A DNA stretch of 64,000 nt. It comes from an uncultured Collinsella sp. (GTDB lineage Bacteria; Actinomycetota; Coriobacteriia; Coriobacteriales; Coriobacteriaceae). The DNA lies in contig CABVDJ010000002.1 in the NCBI GenBank assembly GCA_902497025.1, forward strand, positions 1 to 64,000, written 5' to 3'. Shown one piece after another: positions 45,871 to 53,344 of the stretch. Numbering within the stretch: position 1 is the first letter of the stretch; every line of letters begins with the position of its first letter. Position numbers and translations under genes: made by a program. The notes beneath the pieces were generated by a model that saw only the letters and a list, made by a program, of their open reading frames with translations, did not search any database and was not told the origin of the DNA.

Positions 45871-45894
45871 GCGGACGCCCCGTTGTCCGCTCCA
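45871..45894 (+). pseudogene. tRNA-Gly remnant
   Basis: GCGGAC followed by GCCCCGTTGTCCGCTCCA: the first six bases and last 18 bases of tRNA-Gly (GCC) with CCA, joined with the D, anticodon and half of the T arm missing. The acceptor stem can still pair. Confidence 0.65.
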
Positions 45895-45902
45895 ACTATC
45901 TT

Positions 45903-45929
45903 ACGCGGTTCTAACGAACCGCGTTTTTT
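45903..45929 (+). terminator. Terminator after the tRNA remnant
   Basis: ACGCGGTTC-TAAC-GAACCGCGT followed by six T residues, the position expected after a tRNA gene. Confidence 0.88.
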
Positions 45930-45942
45930 GTTGTCGCTGCGC

Positions 45943-46039
45943 GAGCCCCGGGCACCCCATCTTGCCCCTCAATCGTCGGTCGCGTACATAAAGTACGCTT
46001 CCCTCCTCTTTCGCGGCAACCTGGGGCACCCGGAGCCCG
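45943..46039. repeat. Long imperfect palindrome 3
   Basis: Outer arms 45944-45966 and 46015-46038 pair over about 23 positions. Four of the mismatches are C-A or A-C, which become G-U pairs in RNA read from the minus strand. An inner stem GCGTAC-ATAAA-GTACGC lies at 45982-45998. Confidence 0.65.
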
Positions 46040-46230
46040 CTCGCTGTCGTGGCCGGGAAAGTGGGTCTTCCGTTCTTTTCACTAATCGGTCGATTCGTCC
46101 CAGGAGGCTTGAACCCGAGAGGGGGCGAGCGTTTTGGGTCGTGGCTGTGGCGTTGTTTGCCGCGAATGTCCGCTTTGGGCGTATCATCGTGGGCATCTCG
46201 CATAACCTCGTTGCAAGGGAGATACGCCCC

Positions 46231-47964
46231 ATGGCTACAGAAAAGTCTTCTTCGCGCTCATGGATGTCCGATGCCGCGATCTATCAGATCTACCCGCGCT
46301 CGTTTAAGGATTCGACTGGTTCGGGTCTGGGCGATATCGCGGGCATTACCCAGCAGATGGACTATCTTGAGCGGCTGGGTATCGAGGCCATCTGGCTGAG
46401 CCCGTTTTACCCTTCGCCTCTTGTCGATGGCGGCTATGATGTGACGGACTACTGCGATGTCGACCCACGTCTCGGCTCGCTTGACGACTTCGATGACATG
46501 ATCGCTGCGGCTCACGCGCGCGGCATCAAGGTCATCGTCGACATCGTGCCCAACCATTCATCCAACCAGCACCCCTGGTTCAAAGCCGCTCTTGCCGCCG
46601 GCCCCGAATCGCCCGAACGCGCCCGTTATATCTTCCGCGATGGTCGCGGCGAGCATGGCGAGCTGCCTCCCACCAATTGGAATGCCAACTTTGGCGGCCC
46701 CGCATGGACGCGTGTTGCGGACGGTCAGTGGTATCTGCACATGTTTACGCCCGAGCAGCCGGACTTTGACTGGTCATGCCCTGAGGTTCACGCGCTCTTT
46801 TGCGACGTCCTGGCGTTTTGGAGCGATCGAGGCGTCGACGGCTTTCGCATTGATGTGGCGCAGGGTCTCGCCAAGGATCTCGACCGCGATGACCTCGACC
46901 GGTGGCATCTCGCCGAGGGCGATGACATGGTTGACGACGGCACCCATCCGCTGTGGGACCGCAATGAGGTCCACGAGATCTATCGCGAGTGGCGCCGCGT
47001 GTTCGACCGCTATAATCCGCCGCGCAGTGCCGTTGCCGAGGCGTGGGTGCTGCCCGAGCGCCAGTATCTCTATGCGCGTCCCAGCGAGCTTGGCCAGACA
47101 TTCAACTTTGAGTTTGCCAAGGCCACTTGGACCTATGATGACATGCACGCTGCAATCGAGAAGGGCTTGAAGGCAGCCGTCGAATCCGATTCCGCCTCGA
47201 CCTGGGTACTCTCCAACCACGACGTGCCGCGCGTGGCGACACGCTATGCCCTGCCGCAAATCAAGGCGACGCGCTACCACCAGATTGCGCTCGACTGGCT
47301 CTTGCGCGACGGGTCGTCTTATGACGAGGACCGTGAACTCGGCGAGCGCCGCGCGCGGGCGGCCCTTTTGCTTGAGCTGGCGCTTCCGGGCTCGGCATAC
47401 GTGTATCAGGGTGAGGAGCTCGGCCTTTTTGAGGTGGCTGATATCCCGTGGGCTGCACTCGAAGACCCTACTGCGACCAATACGCACGGACCGAAGCGTG
47501 AGAAGGGGCGCGACGGCTGTCGTGTGCCCCTGCCGTGGGTGGCGGCGGACGATCCCGCGCATGGCGGATCGTTTGGGTTTTCGCCGGCAGACGCCGATGC
47601 GGCGCCCCATCTGCCGCAGCCTGCATGGTTTTCCGATTATGCTGCCGATAGGGAAGAAGTGGACCCGACATCGATGCTTGCGCTCTATCGTGACGCCCTC
47701 TGGCTGCGGCGCAAGCTGCGCGGGTGCGCCAACGATCTTGCGTGGCTCGATCTTGACGGGCGCACCGGTCTTGCGGATGGTGCCGAGGGCGCTGAGGGCG
47801 GCGTCATCGCCTATCGCCGCGATAACGGCTGGGCGTGTGTGACGAACTTCGGTGCAGCACCCGTGGAGCTGCCGGCGGGCAGGGTCCTGCTCACCTCATC
47901 ACCGCTTGCAGACGGCAGGCTCGCGCAGGACAGCTCTGCCTGGATCATGCTCGGTGAGATGTAG
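46231..47964 (+). CDS. GH13 alpha-glucosidase
   Basis: A 577-aa cytoplasmic alpha-amylase-superfamily enzyme hydrolysing short alpha-glucosides. Region I is DIVPNHSSNQHPWF, region II GFRIDVAQGLA with the nucleophile Asp, region III EAWVLPE with the acid Glu, and region IV VLSNHDVPR with the stabilising Asp. The opening AAIYQIYPRSFKDS fits oligo-1,6-glucosidase/alpha-glucosidase subfamilies, and the C-terminal beta domain is complete. ATG 46231 follows AAGGGAGA. The open frame extends about 480 bp upstream, but that part covers tRNA remnants. Confidence 0.92.
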   Translation: MATEKSSSRSWMSDAAIYQIYPRSFKDSTGSGLGDIAGITQQMDYLERLGIEAIWLSPFYPSPLVDGGYDVTDYCDVDPRLGSLDDFDDMIAAAHARGIKVIVDIVPNHSSNQHPWFKAALAAGPESPERARYIFRDGRGEHGELPPTNWNANFGGPAWTRVADGQWYLHMFTPEQPDFDWSCPEVHALFCDVLAFWSDRGVDGFRIDVAQGLAKDLDRDDLDRWHLAEGDDMVDDGTHPLWDRNEVHEIYREWRRVFDRYNPPRSAVAEAWVLPERQYLYARPSELGQTFNFEFAKATWTYDDMHAAIEKGLKAAVESDSASTWVLSNHDVPRVATRYALPQIKATRYHQIALDWLLRDGSSYDEDRELGERRARAALLLELALPGSAYVYQGEELGLFEVADIPWAALEDPTATNTHGPKREKGRDGCRVPLPWVAADDPAHGGSFGFSPADADAAPHLPQPAWFSDYAADREEVDPTSMLALYRDALWLRRKLRGCANDLAWLDLDGRTGLADGAEGAEGGVIAYRRDNGWACVTNFGAAPVELPAGRVLLTSSPLADGRLAQDSSAWIMLGEM

Positions 47965-48036
47965 GGGCATCTCGCTGCGAGCCTGCGTTTGTTCGCGCCT
48001 TTCGTGACGACTGATGCCCTCGCGAGAGCGTCGCAA

Positions 48037-48084
48037 AACTTTTCAAAAAAAGTTCTTGCATAGGATGCAGGCATCACGTAAGAT
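48037..48084 (+). promoter_or_regulatory. tRNA-Gly/Val promoter with AT-rich upstream element
   Basis: AACTTTTCAAAAAAAGTT (48037-48054) directly precedes a -35 TTGCAT (48056-48061), a 17-bp spacer and a -10 TAAGAT (48079-48084). Confidence 0.72.
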
Positions 48085-48096
48085 TAATCCTCGTAA

Positions 48097-48172
48097 GCGG
48101 ACATGGCTCAGTTGGTAGAGCACAACCTTGCCAAGGTTGGGGTCGCGGGTTCGAGCCCCGTTGTCCGCTCCA
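48097..48172 (+). tRNA. tRNA-Gly (GCC), copy 3
   Basis: Identical in sequence to copy 1, with encoded CCA. tRNA-Val begins four bases later. Confidence 0.96.
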
Positions 48173-48175
48173 TTT

Positions 48176-48250
48176 GGGCGTTTAGCTCAGGGGGAGAGCG
48201 CTTCCCTGACACGGAAGAGGTCAGAAGTTCAAATCTTCTAACGCCCACCA
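48176..48250 (+). tRNA. tRNA-Val (GAC)
   Basis: GGGCGTT/AACGCCC acceptor stem, anticodon stem CTTCC/GGAAG with loop CTGACAC (GAC), T arm AGAAG-TTCAAAT-CTTCT, encoded CCA. Confidence 0.95.
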
Positions 48251-48259
48251 AATGTTCGC

Positions 48260-48295
48260 AGCTCAGAGGCTATGTCCTCTGAGCTGTTTTGTTTT
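48260..48295 (+). terminator. Terminator of the tRNA-Gly/Val unit
   Basis: AGCTCAGAGG pairs with CCTCTGAGCT, followed by GTTTTGTTTT. Confidence 0.9.
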
Positions 48296-48861
48296 GCTAC
48301 CAAGCACGCCGTCAAATATGCCAGCAAATATTGATCCAAGGTCCCCGTAGAGGTGCCGGCAGGTTGCATACGTCCTGGCCGACCGTGACCGCAACATGTT
48401 GGTCAAGCATAATCTTTTGGATTCTTTTGGCGTGAGCGGCTTGGTTTTGGTAGGATTTGTCAGCGGCTTGACTAAGGGGGTTTTATAACTGCCATGCAGG
48501 TAGCCGTGTTGGTAACGTTTTACCGACTTGCCAAGAACCCCTCATAATTAATGCGTCTGCAAAATGACTAATTGCTTTGACCTGCTGAAACACTATATGT
48601 TGTGTTTGACCTAAAAAAAGAATACAGGATATAGATGCCTCTTTGTCGTATGATAGATGGCGGACAGAGAACGAGGACCTTATTCGCCCCATTTGGATGG
48701 ATCTTCGAGCCCCTTGATTGGCTGCGAGGATTGTCCGCATGAGGGCCTATGGTTTTCGAAAACACAGATTGCGCGACGGCGCCGCAAGACAGGGGCAAGC
48801 CCTGCCGGGCATCGTTTGGCTCTGAAGCGCAATACGATTTCGACGCGAAAGAGGCAAGAGG
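48296..48861 (+). promoter_or_regulatory. Promoter, NrdR-like boxes and leader of nrdD
   Basis: A 566-bp gene-free stretch. ACACTATATGTTGTGT (48590-48605) fits the NrdR box well, and TACAGGATATAGATG (48623-48637) is a weaker second box about three helical turns on. They overlap a promoter TTGACC (48606-48611), 17-18 bp, ATATAG/TATAGA (48629-48635). About 220 nt of leader follow with possible stems GCGGACA/TGTCCGC and CAGGG-GCAAG-CCCTG. Nothing recognisable was found in 48296-48580. Confidence 0.65.
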
Positions 48862-51084
48862 ATGAAGATCATCAAGCGCAGCGGCACCGAGGTTGTCTTT
48901 GACATCGATAAGATTGTCAATGCCATCCGCGCCGCAAACTTGGAGGTCGAGGAGAGCTCTCGTCTTACCGACCGCCAGGTGGTTTACGCGGCACAAAACG
49001 TCGCCGAGGCATGCGAGAACGCGGGCCACACTGTTTCGGTCGAGGAGATTCAGGATTTGGTCGAGGACGAGATCATGCGTCTCGACTGCTACGAGGTCGC
49101 TCGCCATTACATCATCTATCGCTATGTTCAGAGCCTGAAGCGCCAGAAGAACACGACCGACGACAAGATTCTGTCGCTGATCGAGTGCAACAACGAAGAG
49201 GTCAAGCAGGAGAACTCCAACAAGAACCCGACCGTCAACTCCGTTCAGCGCGACTATATGGCCGGCGAGATCTCCAAGGACCTGACCCAGCGCGTGCTGC
49301 TGCCCCAGGAGATTGTGGATGCTCACAATGAGGGCCTGATTCACTTCCATGATTCGGACTACTTTGCCCAGCACATGCATAACTGCGACCTGGTGAACCT
49401 GGAGGATATGCTCCAGAACGGTACTGTTATCTCGGGCACGCTGATCGAGAAGCCGCACAGCTTCTCGACTGCCTGCAACATCGCGACGCAGATTATCGCC
49501 CAGGTTGCTTCCTCCCAGTACGGCGGCCAGTCTATCTCGCTGACCCATCTTGCCCCCTTTGTTGAGGTGAGCCGTCAGAAGATTCGCGGCGAGGTTGCCC
49601 GCGAGCTCGATGAGCTTGGCGTCTCTGCGTCTGCCGAGAAGGTTCGCGAAGTCGTTGAGGACCGTCTGCGTGACGAGATCCGTCGCGGCGTCCAGACGAT
49701 TCAGTATCAGGTCGTGACCCTTATGACCACGAATGGCCAGGCGCCGTTCGTGACGGTCTTTATGTATCTTAACGAGGCCCGTACGCCCCAGGAGAAGCAC
49801 GACCTTGCCATGATCGTGGAGGAGACGCTTCGCCAGCGCTACGAGGGCGTTAAGAACGAGGCCGGCGTTTGGATTACCCCGGCATTCCCCAAGCTTATCT
49901 ATGTACTCGAGGACGATAACGTTCACGAGGATTCCCCGTACTTCTACCTGACCCAGCTGGCTGCCAAGTGCACCGCCAAGCGCATGGTGCCCGATTACAT
50001 CTCCGAGAAGAAGATGCGCGAGCTCAAGCTGTCTAAGGGTGAGACCGCCGGCAATGGCGATTGCTACACCTGCATGGGTTGCCGCAGCTTCCTGACGCCC
50101 GACCGTTCGGGCAACGGCTTTAACAATGTTGCCAACGCGCTGAACTATGACCCGACCAAACCTAAGTACTATGGCCGCTTTAACCAGGGTGTTGTGACCA
50201 TCAACCTGCCCGATGTCGCACTGAGCTCGCATCAGGACATGGACAAGTTCTGGAAGATCTTCGACGAGCGCCTTGAGCTGTGCCATCGTGCCCTGCTGTG
50301 CCGTCATGAGCGCCTGATGGGCACGCTTTCGGATGCCGCACCGATTCTGTGGCAGTACGGCGCCCTGGCGCGCCTTAAGAAGGGCGAGACGATCGACAAA
50401 CTGCTCGTGGGCGGCTATTCCACCATCAGCCTGGGGTATGCCGGTCTGTATGAGTGCGTCAAGTACATGACGGGCCACAGCCACACCGAGAAGGAAGGCA
50501 CGCCGTTTGCCATGGCCGTCATGCAGCACATGAACGACAAATGCGCCGAGTGGAAGGCCGAAAGCGATATCGACTTCTCGCTGTACGGCACCCCGCTTGA
50601 GTCGACGACCTACAAGTTCGCCAAGTGCCTGCAGCGCCGTTTTGGCATTATTCCGGGTGTGACGGACAAGGGCTACATTACCAACAGCTACCACGTCCAT
50701 GTGTCCGAGGAGATTGATGCTTTCGATAAGCTCAAGTTTGAGGGCATGTTCCAGCAGCTTTCGCCGGGTGGTGCCATCTCCTACGTCGAGGTTCCTAACA
50801 TGCAGGACAACCTTAAGGCTGTCATTCGCGTGATGCAGTACATCTACGACAACATCATGTATGCCGAGCTCAACACCAAGAGCGATTACTGCCAGGTGTG
50901 CGGCTATGACGGCGAGATCAAGATTGTCGAGGATGACGGCAAGCTGGTGTGGGAGTGCCCCAACTGCGGCAACCGCGATCAGGAGAAGATGAATGTCGCC
51001 CGTCGTACGTGCGGCTACATCGGTACTCAATTCTGGAACCAGGGTCGAACCGAGGAGATCCGCGACCGCGTGCTGCATCTCTAA
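48862..51084 (+). CDS. nrdD: Anaerobic (class III) ribonucleoside-triphosphate reductase
   Basis: A 740-aa glycyl radical enzyme reducing ribonucleotides to deoxyribonucleotides without oxygen. An N-terminal ATP-cone (residues 1-95) gives allosteric control. NCDLVNLEDML and the Cys-containing CYTCMGCRSFL lie in the catalytic barrel, CQVCGYDG with CPNCGN forms the C-terminal zinc site, and RTCGYIG near residue 720 carries the radical glycine. It is activated by the nrdG product encoded downstream. Start follows GCAAGAGG. Confidence 0.97.
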   Translation: MKIIKRSGTEVVFDIDKIVNAIRAANLEVEESSRLTDRQVVYAAQNVAEACENAGHTVSVEEIQDLVEDEIMRLDCYEVARHYIIYRYVQSLKRQKNTTDDKILSLIECNNEEVKQENSNKNPTVNSVQRDYMAGEISKDLTQRVLLPQEIVDAHNEGLIHFHDSDYFAQHMHNCDLVNLEDMLQNGTVISGTLIEKPHSFSTACNIATQIIAQVASSQYGGQSISLTHLAPFVEVSRQKIRGEVARELDELGVSASAEKVREVVEDRLRDEIRRGVQTIQYQVVTLMTTNGQAPFVTVFMYLNEARTPQEKHDLAMIVEETLRQRYEGVKNEAGVWITPAFPKLIYVLEDDNVHEDSPYFYLTQLAAKCTAKRMVPDYISEKKMRELKLSKGETAGNGDCYTCMGCRSFLTPDRSGNGFNNVANALNYDPTKPKYYGRFNQGVVTINLPDVALSSHQDMDKFWKIFDERLELCHRALLCRHERLMGTLSDAAPILWQYGALARLKKGETIDKLLVGGYSTISLGYAGLYECVKYMTGHSHTEKEGTPFAMAVMQHMNDKCAEWKAESDIDFSLYGTPLESTTYKFAKCLQRRFGIIPGVTDKGYITNSYHVHVSEEIDAFDKLKFEGMFQQLSPGGAISYVEVPNMQDNLKAVIRVMQYIYDNIMYAELNTKSDYCQVCGYDGEIKIVEDDGKLVWECPNCGNRDQEKMNVARRTCGYIGTQFWNQGRTEEIRDRVLHL

Positions 51085-51095
51085 TACCGCTCCGG

Positions 51096-51234
51096 GGCTG
51101 AGCCGAGAGGGCCGCTTGGGCATTTGCTCGCTATTTCGGACAGTCCTGCGCAAGACGAAGGCCACATTAAGTGGCCTTCTTTGCGTGCGGAACTCATATC
51201 GAGCAAAAGCCCAAGCGGCCCTCTCGGTTCAGCC
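51096..51234. repeat. Nested long palindrome 4
   Basis: Outer arms of 35 nt (51096-51130 and 51200-51234) pair at 34 positions, one as G-T, with a single A-A mismatch. The inner hairpin GAAGGCCAC/GTGGCCTTC (near 51157-51179) is followed by TTTGCG and would also act as an intrinsic terminator for nrdD. Confidence 0.9.
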
Positions 51235-51410
51235 AAGTTGATGTAGCTGAGATGCAGCACGCGGTCTGCTCACCCCTCGAAGTTCTTAGCGGAAATGAGT
51301 TGACTTGCAACAACGGTTTGCTTGCGGAGTCGGTTGAGCTGCAACAAAGTATTTATTGGACCTCGAACCCTATACTCGATGTTCGCTTCGTTCATTGAGT
51401 TACCCTTTGC

Positions 51411-51505
51411 ATGAGGCCGGGACATATCGTCCCGCCCGCAGTTTCGCAGGCCGCAGGCCGAGAATGTTTGAGGACGGGATGACATGTCCCGGCCTCCCGG
51501 GAGAG
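51411..51505. repeat. Long palindrome 5 upstream of nrdG
   Basis: GAGGCCGGGACAT near 51412 is the exact reverse complement of ATGTCCCGGCCTC near 51484-51496. The match continues inward to TCCCG/CGGGA with two mismatches. The right arm ends about 15 bp before the nrdG start, so folding could affect its translation. Confidence 0.75.
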
Positions 51506-51511
51506 TTACTT

Positions 51512-52093
51512 ATGAACTACGCGAACATTAAGTATTTCGATATTGCTGATGGGGAAGGCGTTCGTACTTCTCTGTTTGTGAGCGGGTGCCGTCGTGGGTG
51601 CAAGAATTGCTTTAACTCTGTCGCGTGGGATTTTGCCGCGGGTGAACCGTTCGACCGTGCCGTCGAGGACAAGATTATCGAGAGTCTCGACCATCCCTTT
51701 ATCGATGGCCTGACGATTCTGGGCGGCGAGCCTATGGAACCCGAGAACCAGGCGGGTCTCGTTGACTTTATCGAACGCGTGCGTGCGGCCTATCCTGTGG
51801 AGTCGGGGAAGACCATTTGGTGCTTTACCGGTGACGTGCTCGAGGAACTTATGCCGGACGGTCGTCATCATACCGAGGTGACGGACCGTATCCTTGCCTG
51901 CCTCGACATGTTGGTGGACGGTCCGTTCGTTCAAGACTTGTACGATATCTCGTTGCGTTTTAGGGGTTCGAGTAATCAGCGGGTGATCGACATGAACGCC
52001 ACGCGCACTCGTGCCGCGCGCGAGGGCGTTTCGCTTTGCGATGCTGTGGAGCTTTGGCGAGACGATCCGGTCTATTCGACCCATACTATGTAG
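51512..52093 (+). CDS. nrdG: Anaerobic ribonucleotide reductase activating protein
   Basis: A 193-aa radical SAM enzyme that generates the glycyl radical on NrdD. The cluster motif GCRRGCKNCFN is at residues 27-37 (C-x3-C-x2-C), and TILGGEPMEPEN follows near residue 70 as the SAM-binding GGE motif. The length is slightly above typical. ATG 51512 is preceded by a weak GGGAGAG site. The longer upstream frame runs through palindrome 5 and is rejected. Confidence 0.93.
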   Translation: MNYANIKYFDIADGEGVRTSLFVSGCRRGCKNCFNSVAWDFAAGEPFDRAVEDKIIESLDHPFIDGLTILGGEPMEPENQAGLVDFIERVRAAYPVESGKTIWCFTGDVLEELMPDGRHHTEVTDRILACLDMLVDGPFVQDLYDISLRFRGSSNQRVIDMNATRTRAAREGVSLCDAVELWRDDPVYSTHTM

Positions 52094-52159
52094 CTTGTGG
52101 CCGATGCCGGAGGGCGTGGTACCATAGCGCGAACGCAAAATCGGAAGAGTGAGGCCTAG

Positions 52160-52717
52160 ATGGTCGATCAGGAAAAAGTTGAGACCGCCATAAAGCTGTT
52201 GCTTGAGGGCATAGGCGAGGACCCAACTCGTGAGGGCCTGCTGGAGACGCCGGCACGCGTCGCCCGTATGTATGGCGAGATTGCCGGCGGCATGGACCAG
52301 AGCGCTGAGGAGCACCTGTCCAAAACTTTTGCCGTCGCTTCGAACGATTTAGTTATCGAGCGCGACATCACGTTTTACTCGCTGTGCGAGCACCATCTGC
52401 TGCCGTTTTATGGCAAGGCTGCGATCGGCTATATCCCTAACGGCCGCGTGGCGGGTCTGTCTAAGCTTGCTCGCACGGTTGAGGTTTATGCCCGCCGTCT
52501 GCAGCTGCAGGAGCAGCTGTGTGCGCAGGTTGCCGACGCCCTCATGGATTATCTCGCTCCCCAGGGAGCGATTGTGCTCATGGAAGCTGAGCATATGTGC
52601 ATGACCATGCGCGGCGTGCAAAAGCCCGGCACCAAGACCGTGACGCTCGCTCGCCGCGGCGTCTTTGAGACCGACCCCGCGCTCGAAGAGCGTTTCTTTA
52701 GGATGCTGGGACGCTAA
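52160..52717 (+). CDS. folE: GTP cyclohydrolase I
   Basis: A 185-aa enzyme converting GTP to 7,8-dihydroneopterin triphosphate, the first step of folate synthesis. CEHHLLPF near residue 78 provides the zinc Cys and His, VAGLSKLARTVEVYARRLQLQEQL the substrate region, and MTMRGVQKPGTKTVT near 155 the second zinc Cys region (EHMCMTMRG). The HD-domain gene starts 2 bp after its stop. Confidence 0.96.
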   Translation: MVDQEKVETAIKLLLEGIGEDPTREGLLETPARVARMYGEIAGGMDQSAEEHLSKTFAVASNDLVIERDITFYSLCEHHLLPFYGKAAIGYIPNGRVAGLSKLARTVEVYARRLQLQEQLCAQVADALMDYLAPQGAIVLMEAEHMCMTMRGVQKPGTKTVTLARRGVFETDPALEERFFRMLGR

Positions 52718-52719
52718 CT

Positions 52720-53301
52720 ATGAGAGTCGTCAACGACTTTACATCGAATACTGACGAGGGAACGCCGCGTCGCGGTTTTATGGCTTCGGGCCTGGCGCCT
52801 TTTGGCGTCATGCCTCGTATCGATTACATCTGTGCCAACGGCCTGTTCCGGCGCCACCTGGGCAACATTGCTCAGCTGGAATCGGGGCGCATCTTCTGCC
52901 GTCACGGTATTGACCATCTGCTCGATGTCGCTCGCATTATGTGGATCAAGAATCTCGAGGAAGAGCTCGAATTTGACCGCGAGGTCATCTACGCTACGGC
53001 ACTTCTTCACGATATCGGCAAAGATGAACAGTATGAATCGGGTATATCCCATGATGTTGCAAGCGAGCGCGTCGCTGATGCAATACTCGCCGGCATGCCC
53101 GATGGCGTGGCGTTTGAGCCGGCCGATGCCGCAGCAATTAAGACGGCCATTCTGGGCCATCGAAAGCTGCGCGTGAACAGCCAACCGCTTGAGCGTTTGC
53201 TCTATGCAGCCGACAAAGCGTCGCGCGCCTGCTTTGCATGCCCCGCGCGCAATGCTTGCAACTGGAGCGATGATAAAAAGAACCTGTCGATTCGCGTGTA
53301 G
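52720..53301 (+). CDS. HD-domain phosphohydrolase in a folate operon
   Basis: A 193-aa protein with HD-superfamily metal ligands: CRHGIDH near residue 67, LLHDIGKD near 96, LGHRK near 148 and YAADKASR near 167. The C-terminal CFACPARNACNW has three closely spaced Cys, possibly a metal site. Lying between folE and folB with 2-bp spacing to folE, it could act on dihydroneopterin triphosphate or its monophosphate, a step whose enzyme is often unknown. This is inference from position; no substrate motif is visible. Confidence 0.75.
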   Translation: MRVVNDFTSNTDEGTPRRGFMASGLAPFGVMPRIDYICANGLFRRHLGNIAQLESGRIFCRHGIDHLLDVARIMWIKNLEEELEFDREVIYATALLHDIGKDEQYESGISHDVASERVADAILAGMPDGVAFEPADAAAIKTAILGHRKLRVNSQPLERLLYAADKASRACFACPARNACNWSDDKKNLSIRV

Positions 53302-53344
53302 TTAGTTTGCGCGGTCGGGGTTCTAAACGAAGGAGACGATCGCG

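Larger units (their letters stand above)
45708..46230 (+). other. Gene-free interval with tRNA remnant and hairpin repeats
   Basis: A 523-bp stretch holding a tRNA terminator, a 28-bp repeat (GGCTCGAACCCGAGAG at 45761, again as GGCTTGAACCCGAGAG at 46107), small hairpins CAAACGC-GGA-GCGTTTG and ATCCGC-GAA-GCGGAT, a tRNA-Gly remnant, a second terminator and a long imperfect palindrome. An open frame runs through it into the glucosidase gene, but this is not coding by appearance. Confidence 0.7.
51085..51511. other. nrdD-nrdG intergenic region with two long palindromes
   Basis: A 427-bp gap, unusual within an nrdDG pair, which is commonly nearly contiguous. It contains palindromes 4 and 5, described separately. 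The middle part (51240-51400) has no recognisable feature or plausible gene. Confidence 0.75.

Noticed and set aside
45689..45897. Prophage or integrative element attachment pair at tRNA-Gly
   Set aside because: Only 190 bp separate the repeats and no integrase or phage gene is present, so a decayed tRNA copy is at least as likely.
45745..46230. Upstream extension of the glucosidase frame
   Set aside because: It covers a tRNA remnant, two terminators and a palindrome. The good ribosome site and conserved protein start are at 46231.
48568..51165. An 865-codon minus-strand open frame opposite nrdD
   Set aside because: Antisense shadow of nrdD. It starts inside palindrome 4, has no ribosome site and no known motif.
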